DNA of 64,000 nt from Cellvibrionaceae bacterium AOL6. Lineage in GTDB: Bacteria; Pseudomonadota; Gammaproteobacteria; Pseudomonadales; Cellvibrionaceae. The stretch's first letter is position 1. Each line of letters starts with the position of its first letter. Below the pieces are notes generated by a model that was not told where the DNA came from, did no database searches, and saw nothing but the letters and a program-made list of their open reading frames with translations. The stretch spans positions 1 through 64,000 of the forward strand of contig NOXC01000013.1 of assembly GCA_003265435.1 (NCBI GenBank). The letters are read 5' to 3'. Positions 39,487 through 48,250 of this stretch are shown here, piece after piece. A program made the position numbers and the translations under genes.

Positions 39487-40497
39487 ATGAACGAAGACAC
39501 TAGCGCTCAGGAAATCGAAAACCCGGTTGATGATGCCGTGGCTGAGCCGCAAGCGCAGGCGGAGACTGAGGCTCGTGCCGAAGCAGCCGCTGCCGAATTG
39601 AGCGAAGAAGAAAAAGCAGAGCGATTGCGTCAGCTTATCCCCATCGTTGAAGGCGCGCTGCTTGCCGCAGGCGAAACGTTGAGCTTGAACCGGATTCAGG
39701 CGCTGTTCGATGAGCATGAGGTGCCGTCGAAGGGCTTGTTGACCGAGGTACTGCAACATATCCAGGCGAGCTGCGATGGTCGAGGTTACTGTGTTGTGGA
39801 AGTGGCCAGTGGCTGGCGCTTTCAAGTGCGTGAAGACTACGCGCCCTGGGTCAATCGACTCTGGGATGAGAAGCCACAGAAATACTCGCGCGCGCTGCTC
39901 GAGACGCTCGCACTGATCGCGTATCGGCAGCCGCTCACTCGTGGGGACATCGAAGAAGTTCGCGGCGTCGCCGTGAGTTCGCACATCATTAAAACGTTGA
40001 CCGAGCGCGAATGGGTCAAAGTGGTAGGGCATCGCGACGTACCAGGCCGCCCGGCGCTGTACGCGACAACGCGCCAGTTTCTCGATTATTTTGGCCTGAA
40101 AAGCCTTGATGAGCTGCCGACGCTCGGCGAGCTCAAAGACATCGACAGCCTCAATGAAAGCCTTGATCTCCAGGCCCAGGAGGGGGGCGACGCGGCGCCA
40201 GATACGGGCGCCGCCGCGGATGCTTCCACTGACGATGATGGCGTCGCTGGTGCGCCGCCTGAAACGACGGATGAGCTCGACACCTCGGATACCGCCGCCA
40301 ACGCAGAAGACCATGTGGATGACCAGGAGCCCGAGTCCAGCGAAGAATCGGAACCATCTGAAGAGTCAGATGATTTGCCTGTTCAGCCCGAACACCTGCA
40401 GGATGACAACACGCCGAAGCCTTCGTTAGACGAGCGCGAGATGGACCCCACCGAAGACGTGGCGTCAACGGAAGAGGTAAAACTGAATGACGAATAA
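39487..40497 (+). CDS. scpB: segregation and condensation protein B with long acidic tail
   Basis: The Smc partner that bridges ScpA. Two winged-helix domains occupy residues about 40-205 (LIPIVEGALLAAGETLSLNRIQ, ALLETLALIAYRQPLTRGDIEEVRGVAVS, GHRDVPGRPALYATT, FLDYFGLKSLDELP). At 336 aa it is far longer than the usual roughly 200. The extra residues form an Asp/Glu/Ser-rich, probably disordered C-terminal tail from about 225 to the end, plus an acidic N-terminal extension. It overlaps rluB by 11 bp. Confidence 0.94.
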   Translation: MNEDTSAQEIENPVDDAVAEPQAQAETEARAEAAAAELSEEEKAERLRQLIPIVEGALLAAGETLSLNRIQALFDEHEVPSKGLLTEVLQHIQASCDGRGYCVVEVASGWRFQVREDYAPWVNRLWDEKPQKYSRALLETLALIAYRQPLTRGDIEEVRGVAVSSHIIKTLTEREWVKVVGHRDVPGRPALYATTRQFLDYFGLKSLDELPTLGELKDIDSLNESLDLQAQEGGDAAPDTGAAADASTDDDGVAGAPPETTDELDTSDTAANAEDHVDDQEPESSEESEPSEESDDLPVQPEHLQDDNTPKPSLDEREMDPTEDVASTEEVKLNDE

Positions 40498-41389
40498 CCA
40501 GCCTCCAGTGGACGAAGAAAGCAGCAGCGAATCCGCACCAGGTGAAAAGCTTCAAAAGGTGATGGCCCGTGCGGGTATGGGCTCCCGCCGAGAATTGGAA
40601 CGCCATATTGCCGCAGGTGAAGTGCGTGTGAACGGCCAGGTAGCCCGCCTTGGTGATCGCGTCGGCCCGGAAGATACGATTGAATATGCCGGACGGCGAT
40701 TCAGCGGCGCGGAAATCGAAGAGCCGATGCGTGTACTGCTCTATAACAAGCCAGAAGGTGAGATTTGTACACGTAATGACCCAGAAGGACGGCGCACGGT
40801 GTTTCAGAGTCTGCCGCGCCTTCGCAATGGGCGCTGGATACAAATCGGTCGCCTCGACATCAATACCTCCGGTTTGTTGTTGTTTACCACGAGTGGGGAA
40901 CTCGCCAACAAACTGATGCACCCCTCCAGCGGGATCGACCGTGAATATCTCGTGCGAATTCGTGGAGAGGTGCAGGACAGTATGCTAGTAACGCTGGTTC
41001 GCGGGGTAGAACTCGAAGACGGCGTGGCCCATTTTACGGACATCCAGGCGAGCCCAAACAACGAAGAAGGCCAGTCGAATCAATGGTATTACTGCGTGGT
41101 GATGGAGGGGCGAAACCGGGAAGTACGTCGACTTTGGGAGTCACAAGGCTTACAGGTGACACGCCTGAAACGTGTTCGCTACGGTAATATTTTTATTCCT
41201 TCCCACGTACGCGTAGGGCAATGGCTTGAATTGACGCACAAAGAGGTCAGTGAGCTGTGCACCACCGCGGGTCTCGCCGCGCCGCGCAAGCCGGGTTTTC
41301 AACGCAAAGTGTTGGAACAGCGCGAGCGTCACATCAAAAAACTGCGTGCCTCACCGAAAGGGAAGGGCGCACGCAACCGCCGGAAGTAA
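40487..41389 (+). CDS. rluB: 23S rRNA pseudouridine(2605) synthase
   Basis: A 300-aa enzyme. An S4 RNA-binding domain (residues 20-80; KLQKVMARAGMGSRRELERHI) precedes the pseudouridine synthase domain with the catalytic Asp in GRLDINTSGLLLFT. The basic C-terminal tail (KLRASPKGKGARNRRK) is typical of RluB. Its ATG lies within scpB (11-bp overlap), as often in this operon. The last conserved gene before the halogenase island. Confidence 0.94.
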   Translation: MTNNQPPVDEESSSESAPGEKLQKVMARAGMGSRRELERHIAAGEVRVNGQVARLGDRVGPEDTIEYAGRRFSGAEIEEPMRVLLYNKPEGEICTRNDPEGRRTVFQSLPRLRNGRWIQIGRLDINTSGLLLFTTSGELANKLMHPSSGIDREYLVRIRGEVQDSMLVTLVRGVELEDGVAHFTDIQASPNNEEGQSNQWYYCVVMEGRNREVRRLWESQGLQVTRLKRVRYGNIFIPSHVRVGQWLELTHKEVSELCTTAGLAAPRKPGFQRKVLEQRERHIKKLRASPKGKGARNRRK

Positions 41390-41587
41390 GAAGCCGCTCG
41401 ATCTAGCATAAACCCGCCTGCGCTGGCCCTCTGGGCGAGCGCCAAGGCGTCTTATCGATAGTTCTCACAGCCCTCCACGTAGCGCCTCTCCAGGGTGAAA
41501 GCGCCCTGTAAAAATTCCCGCTCAATGCGTTTCGGTTACATTCTGGCGGCATCTGGCTTTTAGTAGAAATTTACGACAAAATAAAAG

Positions 41588-41599
41588 GACAACGTTGTC
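41588..41599. promoter_or_regulatory. perfect 12-bp palindrome, LacI-like operator
   Basis: GACAACGTTGTC is perfectly symmetric about a central CG. It overlaps the -35 element of the predicted promoter, so a bound repressor would block transcription of the receptor. Confidence 0.6.
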
Positions 41600-41624
41600 A
41601 ATTCGCCTCAAAGCAGGTAATAAT
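41595..41624 (+). promoter_or_regulatory. predicted sigma70 promoter of the receptor locus
   Basis: -35 TTGTCA (41595-41600) and -10 AATAAT (41619-41624) are separated by 18 bp. The -35 lies inside the palindromic operator. Transcription would begin near 41631, giving a leader of about 400 nt. Confidence 0.5.
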
Positions 41625-41640
41625 GTTGAGATCTAAGCCC

Positions 41641-41730
41641 GCACTGCTACAGTGCAGTGAGGAGTGACAAGCGAGTAATTGGCTATGCCAGAGGATGTAC
41701 TCGCTATGGATGGATACTAGGCAAAAGCCT
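41641..41730 (+). ncRNA. candidate structured 5' leader RNA
   Basis: Four clean stems occur in 90 nt: GCACTG/CAGTGC (41641-41646 with 41650-41655), AGCGAGTA/TACTCGCT (41670-41677 with 41698-41705) enclosing TGGC/GCCA (41680-41683 with 41687-41690), and AGGC/GCCT (41719-41722 with 41727-41730). This lies just downstream of the predicted promoter. I do not recognise a known riboswitch class. Confidence 0.4.
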
Positions 41731-41747
41731 CAGGAGAGATACTAATA

Positions 41748-41828
41748 ATGAATACAAAATGGCTTTATCTCGCGCCAACGTGCGCTCAGCGAACACATAA
41801 CTTCTCGATTCGAATTTACGGCGGCTAA
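41748..41828 (+). CDS. possible 26-aa leader peptide
   Basis: A short frame MNTKWLYLAPTCAQR... ends at TAA 41826-41828. AGGAG lies 11 bases before its ATG, and it follows the stem-rich leader. It could be a leader peptide or the decayed start of a lost gene. No similarity is recognised. Confidence 0.3.
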   Translation: MNTKWLYLAPTCAQRTHNFSIRIYGG

Positions 41829-42041
41829 CGGCGGCTTTGCGCGTGCGTGGTGCAAAACGCATACACGATACAGGCACGCGCTCTGGGGTTGAGCCCTAGT
41901 TGGGTTTGAACGACACGAATTTTCATCACTTCTCGGCTGCTGTTGCCAGAGAACGCTGACAGGATCGTGGGCACCTGTTGCTACGTGAGGGAAGTACCGC
42001 CCGCAATTCATTGATAAATATAACATTTTGAGGGTTTAACT

Positions 42042-45000
42042 ATGGGGTTTTCGCCGCATTTCAAGAAGAAAGTGCTCGCTGTGAGCGTATCGTCGTGCAT
42101 GGTGGCGCCGTTCACAGCAATGGCGCAGTCAGACATGACGGAAGAGTTATTGGTCACCGGTATCCGCGCCTCTCAGGCCAGCAGTATTGGCTTAAAACGA
42201 GGTGCAGCTTCCGTGGTTGACGGGATTGTTGCTGAGGACATTGGCAAACTCCCAGATGTGACAATTTCAGATTCGCTCCAGCGTATTCCTGGTATCCAGG
42301 TTGAGCGTACTGCCGGTGAAAGTGGTCCCGTCCAAATTCGCGGTATGGCGAACGTTGACTCAATGCTGAATGGCGAAACCTTCCTCAGCGCCACTTCCAT
42401 CGACACCTCTGATGTGGATTTTGGTGATTTGCCTTCTCAACTTTTTGGCGGCGCCGATGTGTTCAAATCGGCCCTAGCAACGCTGCCGAGTTTGGGGATT
42501 ACCGGTACGGTGGACCTGAAAACTCGACGCCCCTTTGACTTCGAAGAGGGCTTTACCTTCTCGGCCGCCGCAGAAGCTGACTACGGCACAAACAGTGAAG
42601 AATACGATCCGACGATCAATGGTCTTGCGAGCTGGCGTAATGACAGCATGGGGCTGTTGCTTTCGGCGGTGACGACAGAGAAAAACCTCTCCACCGATTA
42701 CAACGGTTACTTTGATACGTCCGAAGACGGCGGTGTCGGGGCCGCGCGCTCGAGCCACACTTGGAGCTCCCCACCGGAAGGCCTCGACCCGAATGAATAC
42801 TACGTTGTGCCGCAGGGCTTTGCGGCATTCAATAAAAGCGAAGAGCGCCACAGAGACGGTCTAAACGCATCTTTCCAAGCCGACCTGGGCGAAGGGTTCG
42901 AATTAACGGCGGATTATTTTTACAGTAAGCAAGAACGCTGGAATCGCCGCGCAGGGATCTCGCATAACAACCGATGGCAGACCTTTTCCAACTACGCCTG
43001 GCCGACGGAGTACGGCAGCAATTCCTTCGTTGCGGAAGTGGATGGTACCGAGCAACAATGGCGCACGGTGACAGCCTACGAGGCCAACCCTTATCGGCTA
43101 CAGTCGTTTGCTCAAACGAACAAAAACACCGAAATGTCTCAGAACTCGAACATTGAGTTGAACTACGACAATGGCGGGCCATTGACTGGTCAGGTACGTG
43201 CAACGCGCGCTCACGCGACCGCACATATGCGTCATGGCTACGGCGAGGGTGATGTCTTGAGCATCGATCGTACTTCTCTGGTTACCGGGCCTGGTGGATT
43301 GGTGCCCGCGGCGCAGTGTGATACCTCTCGAGGCGACATTGTTGTCGGCGAAAACGGCGCGTGTTTTGCGGCGTATTCTCCCGGTGGTATCGAGGATGCC
43401 GATTTCCTGATCGGCTACGATGTGCGTGGCGAGCATCCCAGCTTTAGCGGCTTTGACCAGGTTGTCAGCGGCGCGAAAGGTGATCGAACTGTTGCAGAAT
43501 ACCTCGCCGATATCGACTCCTATCATATTGGTGCGTTTTCTTCTGAAAACAACACGGACGACGTGGGTTCAATGAACACGTTCAGTACGCGTTGGAACTA
43601 CGCGTTTGAAGACACGCCTTTCATCACCAGTGTGGATGCAGGTTTGCGTCAGGCCGGCCGCTCCGTCGAGCGCACGACATTTTCTTATTTCGGTGAATTG
43701 AACGGCGGGTGTTCAGCCCAATGGAAAGCGGTGGATCAGTTCGCGGGCACCGATGGTTGTGATCCCGACCTGCCTCAGGGCGAGTTGGTGACGGGTGTGG
43801 ACCAGAATGGAACAGCGTACGACAACGAATTTGTAAACTACACCTTGCTGCCGCCAACACGATTGGATGAGCACACCAGTGTGATGTGGGTAGACGACTT
43901 CGGTGATGTCTCTGGCCTGCCGGGCGCCTGGGTTATTGATCCCCGCAACTTCGATGACACGCTGGCGTTTCAGGAGCGTGTGTTCGGCCCTCAGCGCAAG
44001 GTCATTCAACCTGGCGAGTCCTACACGATTGACCTCGGTGAGTTGAGCTACTGGGCGCAGGCTAATTTCGAAGCCGGGCCTGTCACCGGTAACCTTGGCC
44101 TCAAAGTGGTGGAAACCACTCTGAATATTCGTCAAAACACCATTGGCGATCAGATTCCTCACTCGGGTACCAATGTGGATACGGGTGATGCGGTCACCGA
44201 ACGTGAATACACGGATTACCTGCCGTCTCTCAACCTGAACTACAGTATTCTTGACGATTTGAACCTGCGTTTCGCCTACGGCAAAACCATGCAGCCGCTC
44301 GACTTACTGCAATGGGGTGGCGGTAAGCGTGTAGCGCGGACCTTTGACGATAGTTGTGGTTGTATGCGTGTGACGGGCGGTCAATTGCAGGGTAACCCTG
44401 AGCTTGATCCAACACGTGCAAGTAACTTCGATCTGTCATTGGAGTACTACCTCGGTGAGGCATCGATGTTCAGTGTGGCGACCTACCTCGTCGAAATTGA
44501 CAGCTTCGTCCAAACTGGTTCGATCATGATCGACGAGCCGGACGCGGATGGTGTGAGCCGTGGACCGTGGCCCTTCGATGCATTGGTGCAAGGTACCGGT
44601 GGTGAGGTGACGGGCATTGAGCTCGCGGCGAAGATGGCGTTCGGAGATATGATGGACGTGCCGGTCCTGTCGAATATGGGTATGGATCTGAACTACACCC
44701 TATCGGACAGTTCGCAGGACGCGACGGGTATCAATGGCGAGGAACTGCCGTTCACCAATAACTCGAAAAACACTTACAACATCGTAGGCTGGTTTGAGAA
44801 CGATCTGTTGTCGGCGCGTATCGCTTACAACTTCCGTTCCGAACGAATGGTCACGCCGGGTACGGCAAGTCCGTTCTTGGGGTACCAGAGCCTGTATCAA
44901 GATGACTATGGCCAACTGGATATGAACCTGACGTTCACCGTGATGGAAGATTTGGATATCTACCTCAATGGTTCCAACATCTTGGGCGAAATTCAGGAAA

Positions 45001-45083
45001 CCTACCTCGAGTTTGAGGACCAAAAAGTATTCCAGAACCAGTACGAAACACGCTGGGCTCTGGGTGCGCGTTACACCTTCTAA
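42042..45083 (+). CDS. TonB-dependent outer-membrane receptor
   Basis: A 1013-aa TonB-dependent transporter. Signal peptide (about 1-28), TonB box region (EELLVTGIR, about 34-42), plug domain (about 50-165; SLQRIPGIQVER, VQIRGM, GTVDLKTRRPFDF) and a 22-strand barrel ending in the aromatic LGARYTF. It belongs to the long Xanthomonas/Caulobacter-type receptors often tied to plant or algal glycans. ATG 42042 has GAGGG seven bases upstream. The ligand cannot be read from sequence; the neighbouring GH9 enzyme, halogenases and TonB suggest a polysaccharide-derived or aromatic-decorated ligand. It ends with its own terminator. Confidence 0.95.
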   Translation: MGFSPHFKKKVLAVSVSSCMVAPFTAMAQSDMTEELLVTGIRASQASSIGLKRGAASVVDGIVAEDIGKLPDVTISDSLQRIPGIQVERTAGESGPVQIRGMANVDSMLNGETFLSATSIDTSDVDFGDLPSQLFGGADVFKSALATLPSLGITGTVDLKTRRPFDFEEGFTFSAAAEADYGTNSEEYDPTINGLASWRNDSMGLLLSAVTTEKNLSTDYNGYFDTSEDGGVGAARSSHTWSSPPEGLDPNEYYVVPQGFAAFNKSEERHRDGLNASFQADLGEGFELTADYFYSKQERWNRRAGISHNNRWQTFSNYAWPTEYGSNSFVAEVDGTEQQWRTVTAYEANPYRLQSFAQTNKNTEMSQNSNIELNYDNGGPLTGQVRATRAHATAHMRHGYGEGDVLSIDRTSLVTGPGGLVPAAQCDTSRGDIVVGENGACFAAYSPGGIEDADFLIGYDVRGEHPSFSGFDQVVSGAKGDRTVAEYLADIDSYHIGAFSSENNTDDVGSMNTFSTRWNYAFEDTPFITSVDAGLRQAGRSVERTTFSYFGELNGGCSAQWKAVDQFAGTDGCDPDLPQGELVTGVDQNGTAYDNEFVNYTLLPPTRLDEHTSVMWVDDFGDVSGLPGAWVIDPRNFDDTLAFQERVFGPQRKVIQPGESYTIDLGELSYWAQANFEAGPVTGNLGLKVVETTLNIRQNTIGDQIPHSGTNVDTGDAVTEREYTDYLPSLNLNYSILDDLNLRFAYGKTMQPLDLLQWGGGKRVARTFDDSCGCMRVTGGQLQGNPELDPTRASNFDLSLEYYLGEASMFSVATYLVEIDSFVQTGSIMIDEPDADGVSRGPWPFDALVQGTGGEVTGIELAAKMAFGDMMDVPVLSNMGMDLNYTLSDSSQDATGINGEELPFTNNSKNTYNIVGWFENDLLSARIAYNFRSERMVTPGTASPFLGYQSLYQDDYGQLDMNLTFTVMEDLDIYLNGSNILGEIQETYLEFEDQKVFQNQYETRWALGARYTF

Positions 45084-45104
45084 GCCACTCGCTTAGTACC
45101 GCTT

Positions 45105-45135
45105 GCAGTGCCGCCGAGGGCGGCACTGCGTTTTT
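45105..45135 (+). terminator. intrinsic terminator of the receptor gene
   Basis: GCAGTGCCGCC (45105-45115) pairs perfectly with GGCGGCACTGC (45119-45129) around GAG, followed by GTTTTT. It separates, or attenuates into, the halogenase genes. Confidence 0.85.
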
Positions 45136-45200
45136 AAAACCTAGTCATCGCGTTATACTGCGTTGAGAAGGTTTTATTTGCCTGCGACAGGCAGTGTTAG

Positions 45201-46721
45201 ATGAATTCTAAAAAAATACATTCCATCGTTATCGTGGGTGGTGGTACCGCAGGCTGGATGTGTGCGGCTCGGTTGAGCAAGCATTTCATACGCACGGACA
45301 TTTCACTCACCGTCCTCGATTCTTCGCGTATTGGTACCGTCGGTGTCGGCGAGGCCACCATTCCGACTTTACGCCGCTTCTATCAAAGCCTCGGCCTCAG
45401 TGATCGGGAAGTCTTGAGCAAGACTCAGGCGACCATGAAGCTGGGCATTCGCTTCGAGGATTGGAAACAAAAAGGCAGCCAGTTTATTCATGCTTTCGGA
45501 CTGTATGGTCACGAAGCGAAAGGCGTACCGTTTTACCATTATTGGCTGCAGGCCAGATCTCAAGGTGAGTCGTCATCGCTCGATGCTTACAACCTTGCCG
45601 TGTGTATGGCGGAGCAGGGGCGCTTCGAGCTGCCGAACCCCCGTCCGGATTCTCCGCTCTCCATCTTTGATTGGGCCTTGCACTTCGATGCGGGGTTATT
45701 CGGCGAAGTGATGCGCTCCGTCGCCCTCGGGCAAGGCGTCACGCATATCGATGCGAAAATCGAGCGCGTGGTGCGTGACAACAGTACGGGTGATATAAAT
45801 CAACTGGTACTCGATGACGGCCGGAAAATCGGAGCGGACCTCTTTATTGACTGCTCGGGGTTTTCGTCATTGTTGTTGGGTGAAGCGCTTCAAGAGCCCT
45901 ATGAAGATTGGTCTGAGTGGTTGCTTTGTGACAGAGCGGTAGCCGCTCAAAGTGAACGTCAAGGGGCGTTACCTGTGACCACCACTGCGCGCGCACATGC
46001 GTCGGGTTGGCAATGGCGTATTCCATTGCAGCACAGGCAGGGGAATGGGCATGTGTATGCCAGCCATTTCTGTTCGGATGATGAGGCTGAACATCGGCTT
46101 CGACAACATATTGATGGGCCGTTAATCAATGAGCCCAAGTTTTTCTCCTTTACCCCAGGGCGCCGCCGTAAAGCCTGGGTGAAAAACTGCATCGCAGTGG
46201 GCTTGTCATCCGGCTTTATCGAGCCTTTGGAAAGTACCAGCATTGCTTTGGTAGAAACCGCCATTGAAAAAATATGCGGTTCTTTTCCCGGCCCCTTTTA
46301 TACGGAAAAAAGTGTCGCGCGCTTTAATGAAGTCACCGCATTGGAATATGAACGCATTCGTGACTTCATAATTCTGCACTATCAGCTGAATGAGCGCGAC
46401 GACTCTGAGTTTTGGCGATACTGTGCCTCAATGCGTGTTCCGGATACCTTAGAAGAGAAAATTCAGGGGTATTTGAGTGAAGGCCATTTACCGTATTGGC
46501 AATGGGAAATATTTCACCCTGACAGTTGGTTGGCCATTTTCAACGGTTTTGGAAAATTTCCGAAACGTTTCGACGCGCGTGCATCACAGATTCCGGCCGA
46601 GACCCTGAGTTCAAGTTTTCGGCAAATGCGTGAAAATATTTCTGTGCTGGTCGCGTCGCTGCCAGAAGCGGACGCCTTTTTACAGCGATATCTGCGTGAG
46701 GAAGAGGGGCAAATGGCATGA
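45201..46721 (+). CDS. flavin-dependent (tryptophan-type) halogenase, paralogue 1
   Basis: A 506-aa FADH2-dependent halogenase-family enzyme. The FAD-binding GGGTAGWM is at residues 13-20. The catalytic Lys lies in MKLGIRFEDW (Lys80), and the motifs WQWRIPLQHRQGNGHVY and GFIEPLESTS (about 338-347) are intact. In characterised members HOCl made at the flavin passes to the Lys, which halogenates an aromatic ring. It overlaps paralogue 2 by four bases (ATGA), so the two are cotranscribed. No flavin reductase gene lies in the island. The real substrate is unknown; such enzymes beside TonB receptors are known from Xanthomonas and Brevundimonas. Confidence 0.92.
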   Translation: MNSKKIHSIVIVGGGTAGWMCAARLSKHFIRTDISLTVLDSSRIGTVGVGEATIPTLRRFYQSLGLSDREVLSKTQATMKLGIRFEDWKQKGSQFIHAFGLYGHEAKGVPFYHYWLQARSQGESSSLDAYNLAVCMAEQGRFELPNPRPDSPLSIFDWALHFDAGLFGEVMRSVALGQGVTHIDAKIERVVRDNSTGDINQLVLDDGRKIGADLFIDCSGFSSLLLGEALQEPYEDWSEWLLCDRAVAAQSERQGALPVTTTARAHASGWQWRIPLQHRQGNGHVYASHFCSDDEAEHRLRQHIDGPLINEPKFFSFTPGRRRKAWVKNCIAVGLSSGFIEPLESTSIALVETAIEKICGSFPGPFYTEKSVARFNEVTALEYERIRDFIILHYQLNERDDSEFWRYCASMRVPDTLEEKIQGYLSEGHLPYWQWEIFHPDSWLAIFNGFGKFPKRFDARASQIPAETLSSSFRQMRENISVLVASLPEADAFLQRYLREEEGQMA

Positions 46722-48250
46722 TCCCAACCGAATCTCAAGACTTGGGGCACTTTGTTATCCTGGGGGGCGGTACATCTGGCTGGATGGCCGCCTGTATGTT
46801 GGGCAGTATATTTCAGGATAGCCCTGTCAATATCACGCTGATTGAATCTGCAGATATTCCAACCATTGGAGTAGGGGAGGCGACGATCCCCCCATTTCTG
46901 CAATTTTTACAGAGCGTGGGGATCAGTCAACGAGAATTTGTGCAAGCCACTTCGTCGACATTCAAACTGGGTATTCGGTTTGAAGACTGGTTGGAGAAAG
47001 AGCAACACTATTTCCACCCGTTTGGTGGCATTGGTCGTGATCTGGATGGTCACGACTTTTACCAGATATGGCAGAAGCTATGTCGTGAGGGGCATGGTAG
47101 TGAGCTGATGGCGCATTCACCGGCGGCGGTCATGGCCGGGGCTTCAAAATTTATTCCCCCAGAGCAAATGCCGAACAGCCCCATCGCGTCTGCTGCTTAC
47201 GCGTTGCACCTCGATGCCAAGCTGGCTGCCGAGTTTATGCGAACAAGCGCGATAAAGTTCGGGGTTCAGCGCATTGAGGCCACCGTTACTGGAGTGGAAC
47301 AACATGAGTGCGGGAATATTGCCCGCCTGTTGCTGGACAATAACCAAATTGTGGCGGGTGATTTTTTCATTGATTGTTCGGGCTTCCGTGGCGTGCTGAT
47401 CGAGGAAACCTTAGCGACGGGATACGATTCGTGGGCCAAGTGGTTACCCTGTGATAGAGCGGTAACGGTACAGACTCGCAGTGGGGAAAAAGCACAGCCG
47501 TATACCGTTTCAACCGCTCAGGATGCCGGTTGGACGTGGAAAATTCCACTTCAACACCGCGTCGGAAACGGCTATGTCTATGCGAGCGCGTTTTGTGATG
47601 ACGATAGGGCAACGCGTACGCTAATGGCTCGTGTAAATGGTGACACGTTGAATACGCCGCGCGTTATTCCCTTTCAAACCGGGGTGAGAAAACAAATCTG
47701 GAATCGAAATTGTCTGGCCCTGGGCTTGGCGGCGGGGTTTGTCGAGCCACTCGAATCGACGGCCATTCATCTCGTGTTTAAAACGCTGGCGCTGTTTCTT
47801 CAACATTTTCCCGATAAGCAGCTTGATCCAATTTTACAGCGGCGATTCGAGACGCGCATTCGTCGAGAGTATGAGGAAGTCCGCGATTTTATTGTGCTGC
47901 ACTATTGTACAACGCGCCGAGACGATACGGCTTTTTGGGCGCATTGTCGAAACATGGCAATACCGGATTCTTTGCAGGAGCAACTCGAGTATTTTCGCCG
48001 TACAGGACAACTCCTTCTCGAGTCAGAGTCCTTATTTCGGGCTGAGAGCTGGTACAGCGTGTTAACCGGTATGGGCGTGAACCCCGCCACCTATTCACCA
48101 TTGACGAATGCGTTAGATACAGACAAGTTGGCTGCATCGCTTTCGAGCGGAGCAAAGGCGATTGCCCAGTGTGTCACCACTTTGCCCGATCACGAAGCCT
48201 TTGTGCAACAGGCTTGCCCTAGCGTGGCGCGGCGCAGTGCTTCGCAATAA
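46718..48250 (+). CDS. flavin-dependent (tryptophan-type) halogenase, paralogue 2
   Basis: A 510-aa paralogue. GGGTSGWM (residues 16-23), Lys83 in FKLGIRFEDW, GWTWKIPLQHRVGNGYVY and GFVEPLESTA (about 330-345) are present. Compared with paralogue 1 the EPLEST motif is followed by AIHL rather than SIAL, which may reflect another substrate pocket. It starts inside the end of paralogue 1 (ATGA) and its 3' end overlaps the convergent paralogue 3 by 32 bp, so antisense effects between the two transcripts are likely. Confidence 0.92.
   Translation: MIPTESQDLGHFVILGGGTSGWMAACMLGSIFQDSPVNITLIESADIPTIGVGEATIPPFLQFLQSVGISQREFVQATSSTFKLGIRFEDWLEKEQHYFHPFGGIGRDLDGHDFYQIWQKLCREGHGSELMAHSPAAVMAGASKFIPPEQMPNSPIASAAYALHLDAKLAAEFMRTSAIKFGVQRIEATVTGVEQHECGNIARLLLDNNQIVAGDFFIDCSGFRGVLIEETLATGYDSWAKWLPCDRAVTVQTRSGEKAQPYTVSTAQDAGWTWKIPLQHRVGNGYVYASAFCDDDRATRTLMARVNGDTLNTPRVIPFQTGVRKQIWNRNCLALGLAAGFVEPLESTAIHLVFKTLALFLQHFPDKQLDPILQRRFETRIRREYEEVRDFIVLHYCTTRRDDTAFWAHCRNMAIPDSLQEQLEYFRRTGQLLLESESLFRAESWYSVLTGMGVNPATYSPLTNALDTDKLAASLSSGAKAIAQCVTTLPDHEAFVQQACPSVARRSASQ

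Larger units (their letters stand above)
41390..42041 (+). other. long regulatory region and leader of the TonB-dependent receptor
   Basis: A 650-bp gap holding, in order, a half-site like the LacI motif (41533-41540), a 12-bp perfect palindrome on a promoter (41588-41624), a stretch rich in stem-loops (41641-41730), and a 26-codon frame (41748-41828). The remaining 210 bases before the receptor contain no gene that I can support. Confidence 0.5.

Noticed and set aside
41630-41740. Cobalamin riboswitch in the receptor leader
   Set aside because: CCCGCACUG and TCAGGAGA resemble fragments of the consensus, but the conserved core and the order of helices are missing.
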